Part shown: piece by piece, positions 27,183 to 35,128 of the stretch | Layout: every line of letters begins with the position of its first letter | Position numbering within the stretch: position 1 is the first letter of the stretch | Program-made: the position numbers and the translations under genes | The notes under the pieces: generated by a model | Told to the model about the DNA's origin: nothing | Database searches by the model: none | The model's input: the letters and a program-made list of their open reading frames with translations, nothing else | NCBI RefSeq assembly: GCF_001687105.1 | Contig: NZ_CP014595.1 | Location: forward strand, 2,555,001 to 2,619,000 | Origin: Salipiger sp. CCB-MM3 | Lineage (GTDB): Bacteria; Pseudomonadota; Alphaproteobacteria; Rhodobacterales; Rhodobacteraceae | Length of the DNA stretch: 64,000 nt | Direction of reading: 5' to 3'

Positions 27183-27452
27183 ATGGAGCAGAGCGCCACG
27201 GAACTGATGCTGAAGGGCTATGGGCTGACCACGGCCGAGCTTTTCTACCGGATGCCCGATTATCGCAACGTGCTGAACACATTTGTCTGGCAGGAGTATG
27301 ATCTCGCGCCGGACCATCCGCGGCTCTTCAAGTTCATTGAGTTCTGGCAGGATGAGATCGAGGGGCCGCTGCATTCCGTGCGCTTCACCCACCGCAAGAT
27401 GCTCTCGGGCGGCGAGTGGCGGCAGGTGGTGGGCGAGTTCCATTACCACTGA
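27183..27452 (+). CDS. usg: Usg-like family protein
   Basis: An 89-residue small protein: 'LMLKGYGLTTAELFYRMPDY', 'LNTFVWQEYDLAPDHPRLFK', and 'HSVRFTHRKMLSGGEWRQVV'. It matches the Usg family, named for an ORF of the Caulobacter trp operon. Role unknown. A GAGG site before the ATG at 27183 supports this start over 27051. It is divergent from gyrA. Confidence 0.87.
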   Translation: MEQSATELMLKGYGLTTAELFYRMPDYRNVLNTFVWQEYDLAPDHPRLFKFIEFWQDEIEGPLHSVRFTHRKMLSGGEWRQVVGEFHYH

Positions 27453-27481
27453 CGCGGCGCTACCCGCGCGGCCGGATTATG

Positions 27482-27587
27482 CGTATTTTAAAAGAGAAGA
27501 AGGGCCCGGCATCGCGCGCGGGCCCTTCTTCTCTTTAGAAATACGCCGGGGGTGAATTCGCGCAGCGAAGAGGGGGCAGCGCCCCCT
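27482..27587. repeat. Interspersed intergenic repeat, copy 4 (head-to-head composite)
   Basis: Two facing copies of the CTTCTTCTCTTT box make an 18-bp perfect inverted repeat. AAATACGCCGGGGG, GTGAATTCGCGCAGCGAAG and GGGGGCAGCGCCCCC follow. About 49 bases are identical to copy 1 at 24.5 kb distance. It fills the gap between the convergent usg and SYLF genes. Confidence 0.88.
27491..27536. terminator. 18-bp perfect hairpin between usg and the SYLF gene
   Basis: AAAGAGAAGAAGGGCCCG pairs perfectly with its complement across a 10-nt loop. A/T-rich ends on both sides make it a plausible bidirectional terminator for the two convergent genes. Confidence 0.7.
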
Positions 27588-27612
27588 CATGCGGCCCGTT
27601 TCCGCTTTCGTA

Positions 27613-28167
27613 TCAGGGAATGATACGGGTGTATTTCACGCCTTCCAGCGTCGCGCCGAGATGCAGGCCCGATTTGCCGAAGATCACCGCAATGATCGGG
27701 GCCAGCGAGGTGGTGGTCTCTGCCGCCAGCGTCTCGCCGCCCTCGGGGATGGCGTATTCGATGTTGGCGCCCGCGGCCCAGCCCGGCGAGCGGCGGAAGT
27801 TCATCAGCGATTCCTCGGTCATGAAGAACAGCACATGCGCATATTGCTGGGCGCCGATCTGCAGCCCGCCGGATCCCTTGACCACCGAGTAGTAATCCAC
27901 CGTGGCGCCGTTCACCCGCAGCGCGCCGCGGCCATAGGCGCCGCCGAGCCCGAGACCGGCTTCGGTCACCAGCGGCATCACCAGCATGCCCGAGGATTTC
28001 GCCTGCAGGTTCCGTGTGCCGGGATATTGCGCGAACATCTGGCTCAGCGTCGCATCGACGCGCGCGTCGATGGTGGCCGCGCCGCTGCTGCCCACGCCAT
28101 TGCCACAGGCGGCCAGAAGCCCCGTGGCGCCGAGCCCGATAAGGAGTCCCCGTCGAGTGTTGTTCAT
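27613..28167 (-). CDS. SYLF (Ysc84-type) domain lipoprotein
   Basis: A 184-residue protein. The N-terminus MNNTRRGLLIGLGATGLLAA has a twin-Arg-like RR and a C after LLAA (lipobox). The SYLF domain is 'AQYPGTRNLQAKSSGMLVMP', 'GLGGAYGRGALRVNG', 'VVKGSGGLQIGAQQYAHVLF' and 'FGKSGLHLGATLEGVKYTRI'. SYLF proteins bind lipids; bacterial roles are unclear. The start at 28167 is set by MNNTRR rather than the longer 28212. Confidence 0.85.
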   Translation of the reverse strand: MNNTRRGLLIGLGATGLLAACGNGVGSSGAATIDARVDATLSQMFAQYPGTRNLQAKSSGMLVMPLVTEAGLGLGGAYGRGALRVNGATVDYYSVVKGSGGLQIGAQQYAHVLFFMTEESLMNFRRSPGWAAGANIEYAIPEGGETLAAETTTSLAPIIAVIFGKSGLHLGATLEGVKYTRIIP

Positions 28168-28309
28168 TCTGCTCGTTCCTCGTCGATCTACGGGCCGGCA
28201 TGTCCCGGCCAAGCCTCACTGTCCGGCTGTCCCGCCGGTTGTCTGGCGCAAGTATAGGCAGGCCGCGCGGGCCTGTCACTAGATCATGCGCGGACGCGGC
28301 GGCAGCCCG

Positions 28310-29320
28310 CTAGCCGTTGAGCAAACGCGCGGCGGCGGGGGCGAAATAGGTCAGCACCCCGTCGCAGCCCGAGCGTTTGAAGGCGATCAGGCTCTCGAGC
28401 ATGACCTTGTCGCGGTCGAGCCAGCCGTTCTCGAAGGCGCCGGCCAGCATCGCGTATTCGCCCGACACCTGATAGGCGAAGGTGGGGGCGCCGAACATGT
28501 CCTTGGCGCGGCGGCAGATGTCGAGATAGGGCATGCCGGGCTTGACCATGATCATATCGGCGCCTTCGAGCAGGTCGCGCTCGATCAGCCGCATCGCTTC
28601 GTCGGAATTGCCGGGCTGCATCTGATAGCTTTGCTTGTCACCCGCCAGCGCGCCCTTGAGCGCCCCCGAAGCGCCCACCGCGTCGCGGAAGGGCCCGTAG
28701 AAGCCCGAGGCATATTTCGCCGCATAGGTCAGCAGCAGCACGTTCTGGAAGCCCTCGCGTTCCAGCTCGGAACGGATCGCGCCGATGCGCCCGTCCATCA
28801 TGTCCGACGGGCCGATGATATCGGCCCCGGCGCGGGCCTGGCTCAGCGCCTGTTTCACCAGCGCCTCGACGGTGCGGTCGTTGACGATCTCGCCATTCTC
28901 GATGAAGCCGTCATGGCCGGTGATATTGTAAGGATCGAGCGCCACATCGGTCATCACCGCGATATCCGGCACCGCGTCCTTGATGGCGCGGGTGGCGCGG
29001 TTCGACAGGTTCTCGGGGTTCCACGCCTCGGCGCAATCCTCGGTCTTCAGCGACGGATCGGTATAGGGAAAGAGGCAGATCGCCGGGATGCCGAGCGCAT
29101 GCGCCTCGCGCGCCGCCTCGACCACCTTGTCCACCGACAGCCGGTTCACCCCGGGCATCGAGGCGATGGGCTCCGAAATGCCTTCGCCATCGCGCACGAA
29201 GACCGGCCAGATGAAATCGCCGGGCGTGAGCTGCGTCTGCTGGGTCAGGGCGCGGATCGCAGGGGATTTGCGCAACCGGCGCAGACGTGTGGCAGGAAAG
29301 GCGGCAATCACGGGTTTCAT
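28310..29320 (-). CDS. hemB: Porphobilinogen synthase (delta-aminolevulinate dehydratase)
   Basis: A 336-residue enzyme condensing two ALA into porphobilinogen in haem synthesis. Catalytic Schiff-base lysines in 'MIMVKPGMPYLDI' and 'LTYAAKYASGFYGPFRDA'. The zinc-site cysteines of animal/yeast enzymes are replaced: 'LFPYTDPSLKTEDCAEAWNP' has the Asp-type Mg-dependent version. It starts at an ATG at 29320 and is divergent from the membrane gene at 29534. Confidence 0.97.
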   Translation of the reverse strand: MKPVIAAFPATRLRRLRKSPAIRALTQQTQLTPGDFIWPVFVRDGEGISEPIASMPGVNRLSVDKVVEAAREAHALGIPAICLFPYTDPSLKTEDCAEAWNPENLSNRATRAIKDAVPDIAVMTDVALDPYNITGHDGFIENGEIVNDRTVEALVKQALSQARAGADIIGPSDMMDGRIGAIRSELEREGFQNVLLLTYAAKYASGFYGPFRDAVGASGALKGALAGDKQSYQMQPGNSDEAMRLIERDLLEGADMIMVKPGMPYLDICRRAKDMFGAPTFAYQVSGEYAMLAGAFENGWLDRDKVMLESLIAFKRSGCDGVLTYFAPAAARLLNG

Positions 29321-29533
29321 CGGGCGTGTCCTTCGTATCCCTTGTCAAGGTTTCCCTTGGGTGGCATGGAAAGACGCCTGTCACAAGGGCTGCCGCCCGG
29401 GCAGGGAACACCTCTGCGAGACCGGCGATGGCGCCGGGGCCCGCCCGCGCGCCGGGCTGGGGCGGCCTCGACCAAGGCCCCGCGGGCAAAAGGGAATGGG
29501 CCGCTGCGGCCCGGCTGAAAGAGTGGATACGCC

Positions 29534-30058
29534 GTGGACCTGACCGGCCTCGTCTCCGAAACCATCGACCTTCGGTCGTTTTCCAACCTGTGGTTCTGGA
29601 TCGCGCTCGCCGTCACATGGTCGAGCACCAGCCATTGGGTGCTGGGCGTGCCCTTCGACATGGTGGGCCGGGCGCGCCGTCAGGGCGGGCAGGCGGCGCT
29701 GGACCTAGAAGACATGGTGCGCATCAACGTGAACCGGCGGCTCTTTATCATCGAGACGGCGGGGCTCTGGGTCGTCGGGCTTGGCGCGGCGGTGCTGACC
29801 ATGCTGGCAAGCCTCGGCTTCTGGTACGATATCGAACTGGCGCAGGCGCTGTTCCTGCTCGGCTTCCCGCTCTCTTTGGTGGGGCTGATGGGCATCGCCA
29901 CCGCCGAGCGTATTCGCAACCGGCGCCTGAGCGGCGAGGCGCTGTGGCGCAAGCTGACGGTGCATCGCTTCTGGACGCAGGTGATCGGCATGATCTCGAT
30001 CTTCGTCACCGCCATGTGGGGCATGTATCAAAACCTCGGGCACGGCGTTCTCGGTTGA
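29534..30058 (+). CDS. Membrane protein of unknown function, upstream of mfd
   Basis: A 174-residue protein starting at a GTG with about four hydrophobic helices ('WFWIALAVTWSSTSHWVLG', 'FIIETAGLWVVGLGAAVLTM', 'LFLLGFPLSLVGLMGIATA', 'VIGMISIFVTAMWGMYQNLG'). In Roseobacter annotations a similar protein is labelled 'component of SufBCD complex', but no suf genes are present here and no motif supports that name. It ends about 30 nt before mfd and probably forms a transcript with it. Confidence 0.75.
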   Translation: MDLTGLVSETIDLRSFSNLWFWIALAVTWSSTSHWVLGVPFDMVGRARRQGGQAALDLEDMVRINVNRRLFIIETAGLWVVGLGAAVLTMLASLGFWYDIELAQALFLLGFPLSLVGLMGIATAERIRNRRLSGEALWRKLTVHRFWTQVIGMISIFVTAMWGMYQNLGHGVLG

Positions 30059-30089
30059 CGCGGCGCTGCGGGCGCGCCATTTGAGCGGC

Positions 30090-33000
30090 ATGTCCCAGTC
30101 ACTTACCCAGATGGCCGGTATCACCATGGGCGGCGCGCCCGAGGGGTTCGACGCCAAGCTCATCCTTGCCGAGGTCGAAAAGACCGGCGGGCCTGTGCTG
30201 CATATCGCCCGCGACGACAAGCGCCTTGCGGCGCTGCGCGAGGCGCTGGCCTTCTTCAACCCCGGCATGCCGGTGGTGAGCTTTCCGGGCTGGGACTGCC
30301 TGCCCTACGACAGGGTCTCGCCCAACCCCGATATTTCGGCCACGCGCATGTCGACCCTCGCGGGGCTCGTGCATGGCATGCCGCAGCGCTATGTGCTGCT
30401 GACCACGCTCTCGGCGGCGATGCAGCGCATCCCAGCGCGCGAGATCCTGCGCGAGGCGGCCTTTGCCGCGCGGGTGGGCGACCGGATCGACGAGGCGGGG
30501 CTGCGCAGCTTCCTCGTGCGCATGGGCTTTTCCAACGCGCCTACGGTGCATGAGCCGGGCGATTACGCGGTGCGCGGCGGGATCATCGACATCTTTCCGC
30601 CGGGTGAGGGCGGGCCGGTGCGGCTCGACCTCTTCGGCGACGTGCTGGACGGCGCGCGGCGTTTCGATCCGGTCAGCCAGCGTACCACGGAAAAGCTCGA
30701 TCTGGTGGAACTGGCGCCGGTCTCCGAGGTGATCCTCGACGAGGCGGCGATCACCCGCTTCCGGCAGAACTACCGCATCGAGTTCGGCGCTGCGGGCTCG
30801 GACGATCCGCTCTACGAGGCGGTCAGCGCCGGGCGCAAGACGCAGGGGATGGAGCATTGGCTGCCGTTCTTCCACGAAAAGCTCGAGACGCTCTTTGACT
30901 ATATGCCCGGCGCGCCGGTGCTGATGGACGATCAGATCACCCCCGCGCGCATCGCCCGCTGGGACAGCATCACCGACCAATACGAGACGCGCCGCCACGC
31001 GATGACCCAAAAGGGCCGCATCGACTCGGTCTATAAGCCGGTGCCGCCGGGGCTGCTCTATCTCGACGAGCCGGGCTGGGATGCCGCCGTCGGTGCGCGC
31101 CGCGTGGTGCAGTTCAACCCGCTGCCGCAGGCCAGCGGTCCGGGTGTGGTGGACGCGGGCGGGCGCATCGGGCGCAGCTTCGCGCCCGAGCGGCAGCAGG
31201 AAAACATCAGCCTGTTCGCCGCGCTCGCCGATCACGTGAAGAAACAGCTCTCCGAAGGGCCGGTCTTGATCGCCTCTTGGTCTGAAGGCGCGCGCGAGCG
31301 TCTCACGGGCCTCATCGAGGACGAGGGGCTTGCCGAGGCGATCCCGGTCATGGACGGCACCCGCATCGGCAAGCGCGGGCTGCATCTGGCGGTCTGGGGG
31401 CTGGAGCAGGGCTTTGTCGCGCCGTGGGGCGATCCCAAGAGCGGCGGCAAGATCACCGTGATCTCGGAACAGGACGTGCTGGGCGACCGGCTGATCCGCG
31501 CGCCGAAGAAACGCCGCAAGGCCGAGAACTTCCTCACCGAAGCGCAGTCGCTCACTCCGGGCGATCTGGTCGTCCATGTGGATTTTGGCATCGGGCGCTA
31601 TCAGGGGCTCGAAGTGATCACCGCCGCCGGGGCGGCGCATGAATGCCTGCTGCTGGAATACGCCGAGGGCGCGCGGCTTTACCTGCCGGTGGAGAACATC
31701 GAGCTGCTGTCGCGTTACGGCCATGACGAGGGGCTCCTCGACAAGCTCGGCGGCGGCGCGTGGCAGGCCAAGAAGGCGCGCCTCAAGGAACGCATCCGCG
31801 AGATGGCCGACAAGCTCATCCGCGTGGCGGCTGAGCGCGCCCTGCGCAAGGCGCCGATCATCGACCCGCCGCCCGGCGCGTGGGAAAGCTTCTGCGCCCG
31901 CTTTCCCTACAATGAGACCGACGACCAGATGAGCGCCATCGAGGATGTGCTGGCCGATATGACCAGCGGCAACCCGATGGACCGGCTGATTTGCGGCGAT
32001 GTGGGCTTCGGCAAGACCGAGGTGGCGATGCGCGCCGCTTTCGTGGCCGCCATGTCCGGCGTGCAGGTGGCGGTGATTGCCCCCACGACGCTGCTCGCCC
32101 GCCAGCACTACAAGAGCTTTGCCGAGCGCTTCCGGGGCTTCCCGCTCAACGTCGCGCCGCTGTCGCGCTTCGTCACCTCGGGCGATGCGGCCAAGACCCG
32201 CGACGGCATCTCCAAGGGCACGGTGGACATCGCCGTGGGCACCCATGCGCTGCTCTCGAAAAACATCCGCTTCAACAATCTCGGGCTGCTGATCATCGAC
32301 GAAGAGCAGCATTTCGGCGTTGGCCACAAGGAGCGGCTGAAACAGCTGCGCTCGGACATCCACGTGCTGACGCTGACCGCGACGCCGATCCCGCGGACGC
32401 TGCAACTCTCGCTTTCGGGCGTGCGCGATCTGTCGATCATCGGCACGCCGCCCGTGGACCGGCTGTCGATCCGCACCTATGTCTCCGAGTTCGATCCGGT
32501 GACCATTCGCGAGGCGCTGCTGCGCGAGCATTACCGCGGCGGCCAGAGCTTCTTTGTGGTGCCGCGCATTTCGGATCTTCCCGAAATAGAGGAATTCCTG
32601 CGCGAACAGGTGCCCGAGGTCTCTTTCGTCGTGGCGCATGGTCAGATGGCGGCGGGCGAACTCGACGACCGGATGAACGCCTTCTACGACGGCAAATACG
32701 ACGTGCTGCTGGCAACGACCATTGTCGAGTCGGGCCTCGACATTCCCACCGCCAACACGATGGTGGTGCACCGCGCCGATATGTTCGGCCTGTCGCAGCT
32801 TTATCAGATCCGTGGCCGGGTCGGGCGCTCCAAGACCCGCGCCTATGCCTATCTGACCACCAAGCCGCGCACCAAGCTCACCGACAGCGCCGAAAAGCGC
32901 CTGCGTGTGCTAGGCTCGCTCGACACGCTGGGGGCCGGCTTCACGCTCGCCAGCCAGGACCTCGACATCCGCGGCGCCGGCAACCTGCTGGGCGAGGAAC

Positions 33001-33587
33001 AATCGGGTCAGATGCGCGATGTGGGCTATGAGCTTTATCAGTCGATGCTCGAGGAGGCGATCGCCAAGATCAAGTCGGGCCAGCTCGAAGGGCTCACCGA
33101 CGATGACGGGCAATGGGCTCCGCAGATCAACCTCGGTGTGCCGGTGCTGATCCCCGAGGATTATGTGCCCGATCTCGACGTGCGCCTCGGCCTTTACCGC
33201 CGCCTGTCTGAGCTGACCACCAAGGTCGAACTCGAAGGTTTCGCCGCCGAGCTGATCGACCGTTTCGGCAAGCTGCCGAAAGAGGTCAACACGTTGATGC
33301 TGGTGGTGCGGATCAAGGCGATGTGCAAACGCGCCGGGATCGCCAAGCTCGACGGCGGCCCCAAGGGCGCGACGATCCAGTTCCACAACGACAAATTCGC
33401 CAAGCCCGAAGGGCTGGTGGAATTCATTCAGGCGCAGAACGGTCTGGCGAAGATCAAGGACAATAAGATCGTCGTCCGCCGCGACTGGGCCAATGACGTG
33501 GACAAGATCAAGGGCGCCTTCGCCATCGCCCGTGACCTTGCGGAAAAGGCGGGCACGGTGAAGCCGCGCAAGGCCAAGAAAGGCTGA
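30090..33587 (+). CDS. mfd: Transcription-repair coupling factor Mfd
   Basis: A 1,165-residue SF2 translocase that removes stalled RNA polymerase and recruits UvrA. UvrB-homology region near residues 10-180, the RNA-polymerase-interacting domain ('GDLVVHVDFGIGRYQGLEVI') near residue 490, and helicase motifs Walker A 'CGDVGFGKTEVAMRAAFV', motif II 'DEEQHFGVGHKERLK', motif III 'LTATPIPRTLQLS', motif V 'ATTIVESGLDIP' and motif VI 'QIRGRVGRSKTRAYAYL'. A TTG at 30081 is in frame upstream; the ATG at 30090 is preferred. Confidence 0.97.
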   Translation: MSQSLTQMAGITMGGAPEGFDAKLILAEVEKTGGPVLHIARDDKRLAALREALAFFNPGMPVVSFPGWDCLPYDRVSPNPDISATRMSTLAGLVHGMPQRYVLLTTLSAAMQRIPAREILREAAFAARVGDRIDEAGLRSFLVRMGFSNAPTVHEPGDYAVRGGIIDIFPPGEGGPVRLDLFGDVLDGARRFDPVSQRTTEKLDLVELAPVSEVILDEAAITRFRQNYRIEFGAAGSDDPLYEAVSAGRKTQGMEHWLPFFHEKLETLFDYMPGAPVLMDDQITPARIARWDSITDQYETRRHAMTQKGRIDSVYKPVPPGLLYLDEPGWDAAVGARRVVQFNPLPQASGPGVVDAGGRIGRSFAPERQQENISLFAALADHVKKQLSEGPVLIASWSEGARERLTGLIEDEGLAEAIPVMDGTRIGKRGLHLAVWGLEQGFVAPWGDPKSGGKITVISEQDVLGDRLIRAPKKRRKAENFLTEAQSLTPGDLVVHVDFGIGRYQGLEVITAAGAAHECLLLEYAEGARLYLPVENIELLSRYGHDEGLLDKLGGGAWQAKKARLKERIREMADKLIRVAAERALRKAPIIDPPPGAWESFCARFPYNETDDQMSAIEDVLADMTSGNPMDRLICGDVGFGKTEVAMRAAFVAAMSGVQVAVIAPTTLLARQHYKSFAERFRGFPLNVAPLSRFVTSGDAAKTRDGISKGTVDIAVGTHALLSKNIRFNNLGLLIIDEEQHFGVGHKERLKQLRSDIHVLTLTATPIPRTLQLSLSGVRDLSIIGTPPVDRLSIRTYVSEFDPVTIREALLREHYRGGQSFFVVPRISDLPEIEEFLREQVPEVSFVVAHGQMAAGELDDRMNAFYDGKYDVLLATTIVESGLDIPTANTMVVHRADMFGLSQLYQIRGRVGRSKTRAYAYLTTKPRTKLTDSAEKRLRVLGSLDTLGAGFTLASQDLDIRGAGNLLGEEQSGQMRDVGYELYQSMLEEAIAKIKSGQLEGLTDDDGQWAPQINLGVPVLIPEDYVPDLDVRLGLYRRLSELTTKVELEGFAAELIDRFGKLPKEVNTLMLVVRIKAMCKRAGIAKLDGGPKGATIQFHNDKFAKPEGLVEFIQAQNGLAKIKDNKIVVRRDWANDVDKIKGAFAIARDLAEKAGTVKPRKAKKG

Positions 33588-33735
33588 GGTAGAGGGGGCG
33601 CTGCTCCCGCCGCACGATCTGCGGCGCTGCTAGAAGTAGGGGGCTCTGCCCCCGCCGCACGACCTGCGGCGCTGCTAGAGGTAGGGGGCTCTGCCCCCGC
33701 CGCGCTGCGCGCGTCTCCCCCGGGATATTTGACCC
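33586..33735. repeat. Tandem array of a 45-47 bp unit immediately after mfd
   Basis: Three units: 33586-33632, 33633-33677 and 33678-33735. Each begins GAGGTAG (or GAAGTAG), then GGGGGCTCTGCCCCC, then a GCCGCACGA-CTGCGGC hairpin and GCTGCTA; the third unit ends in CTCCCCCGGGATATTT. Unit 1 diverges slightly. It shares the small palindromes of the interspersed family, so it looks like a local amplification of that element. Confidence 0.85.
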
Positions 33736-33826
33736 AAGAGGAAGCGGCGGGGTGGGGCGCGGGTCCGTGCCTTCCTCTTGGTAGAAATATCCCCGCCGGA
33801 GGCAGGCCGGAGCGTGCCGTGGGCGG
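33736..33826. repeat. Interspersed intergenic repeat, head-to-head pair before purU
   Basis: The GGATATTT end of the tandem unit leads to CCAAGAGGAAG, which faces CTTCCTCTTGGTAG. AAATATCCCCGCC follows, ending just before the purU 3' end. The two inverted boxes flank a short unique segment. Confidence 0.75.
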
Positions 33827-33851
33827 GGATATCGGGCAAAAGCGCCGTGCC

Positions 33852-34739
33852 TCAGCCCATGCGTTCCGAGCTGTAGCTGCCCGGCGAGGCGGGGAAGACC
33901 ACGGTCTTGTCGCCGTTGATGAAGACCCGGCGGTGGGCATGCGCGTGGATGGCGCGGGCCAGCACCTGCGCCTCGACGTCGCGGCCCAGCGAAACGTAAT
34001 CCTCGGGCGATTGCGCGTGGGTGACGCGCACGATGTCCTGTTCGATGATCGGGCCCTCGTCGAGGTCGGCGGTGACGTAATGCGAGGTCGCGCCGATCAG
34101 CTTCACGCCACGCTGATAGGCCTGCTTGTAGGGGTTGGCGCCCTTGAAGCTGGGCAGGAAGCTGTGGTGGATGTTGATGATCCGCCCCGACATCTTGCGG
34201 CACATCTCGTCACTGAGGATCTGCATGTAGCGCGCCAGCACAATGAGCTCGGCACCCGAGTCTTCGACGACCTGCATGATCGCCGCCTCGGCCTGCGGCT
34301 TGTTCTCCTTGGTGACCTTGATGCAGTGGAAGGGGATATCGGCGTTCACCACCACCTTTTGGTAATCCATGTGATTGGAGATCACCGCGACGATCTCCAC
34401 CGGCAGCGCGCCGATGCGGCAGCGGTAGAGCAGGTCGTTGAGGCAATGGCCGAAGCGGCTGACCATCACCACCACTTTCATCTTCGCCGCCTCGTCGTGG
34501 AAGGCGAAATTCATGCCGAAGCTCTCGGCCACGGCGGCGAACGCCTCTTCCAGCGCGGCGATCTCGGCGCCGGTCTCGCTGCGGAAGCTGACCCGCATGA
34601 AGAAATTGCCGGTGGCCAGATCGTCGAACTGGGCGCTGTCGGTAATGTTGCAGCCCTGCTCGGCCAGAAAGCCGGAGATGGCGGCGACGATGCCGCGGGT
34701 CGAGGGGCATTGCACGGTGAGGGCGTAGGAGGAGCTCAT
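33852..34739 (-). CDS. purU: Formyltetrahydrofolate deformylase
   Basis: A 295-residue enzyme hydrolysing 10-formyl-THF to formate and THF; balances one-carbon units and purine synthesis. An ACT domain at residues 1 to about 85 ('YALTVQCPSTRGIVAAISGF'), then a formyl-transferase fold with 'KVVVMVSRFGHCLNDLLYRC', the substrate-binding 'HHSFLPSFKGANPYKQAYQR' and the active-site segment 'GATSHYVTADLDEGPIIEQD'. Divergent from the sugar phosphorylase gene. Confidence 0.95.
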   Translation of the reverse strand: MSSSYALTVQCPSTRGIVAAISGFLAEQGCNITDSAQFDDLATGNFFMRVSFRSETGAEIAALEEAFAAVAESFGMNFAFHDEAAKMKVVVMVSRFGHCLNDLLYRCRIGALPVEIVAVISNHMDYQKVVVNADIPFHCIKVTKENKPQAEAAIMQVVEDSGAELIVLARYMQILSDEMCRKMSGRIINIHHSFLPSFKGANPYKQAYQRGVKLIGATSHYVTADLDEGPIIEQDIVRVTHAQSPEDYVSLGRDVEAQVLARAIHAHAHRRVFINGDKTVVFPASPGSYSSERMG

Positions 34740-35128
34740 GATCGGTCCGTTTCTTTCCCGAAAATCTGTCTGGGGATGTCGCTGCCGCCTGCGCCGGGGG
34801 AGGTCAAGCGGAATACCGCGCCATCAAAGCGCAACTTTCTGCGCTTGCGCGGTGCCGGGGCGACATGTTTCTCGGCAGATGCGACAGGGACGCCATCGGA
34901 AACTCCTGCCCGGCAGCGCGGCATAGGGCAGGCGGTTGGGGCAGACCGCGTCGTTGCCCAATGCGCGGGCGGCGGCGATGCGGGAAGATGCACCTCAGAG
35001 GTGTGTTTGCGGACTAACCGCTTGTGAAATAGGGAAGGAGGCCTTACCCCAAGGGAAAGTGCCCGGAAGTCCGTGCCGTCCTCTCGGCTTCCCGGCCTGC
35101 AAACCCGGACCCGTCGAGACCCCCTTTC
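34740..35128. other. 389-bp divergent control region between purU and the sugar phosphorylase
   Basis: It holds a perfect 13-bp palindrome CACCTCAGAGGTG at 34991-35003, 126 nt before the phosphorylase start, which could be an operator for a dimeric repressor. GGGAAGGAGG at 35032-35041 is unused by any convincing ORF. No riboswitch fold was recognised, and frames in this stretch look like shadows. Confidence 0.5.

Noticed and set aside
29534..30058. Naming the membrane protein a SufBCD component.
   Set aside because: No suf genes nearby and no supporting motif.
30099..32771. An 890-residue open frame on the minus strand opposite mfd.
   Set aside because: It is the antisense shadow of the conserved mfd gene; the His/Arg/Gln-rich composition and lack of domains fit the third-position GC bias.
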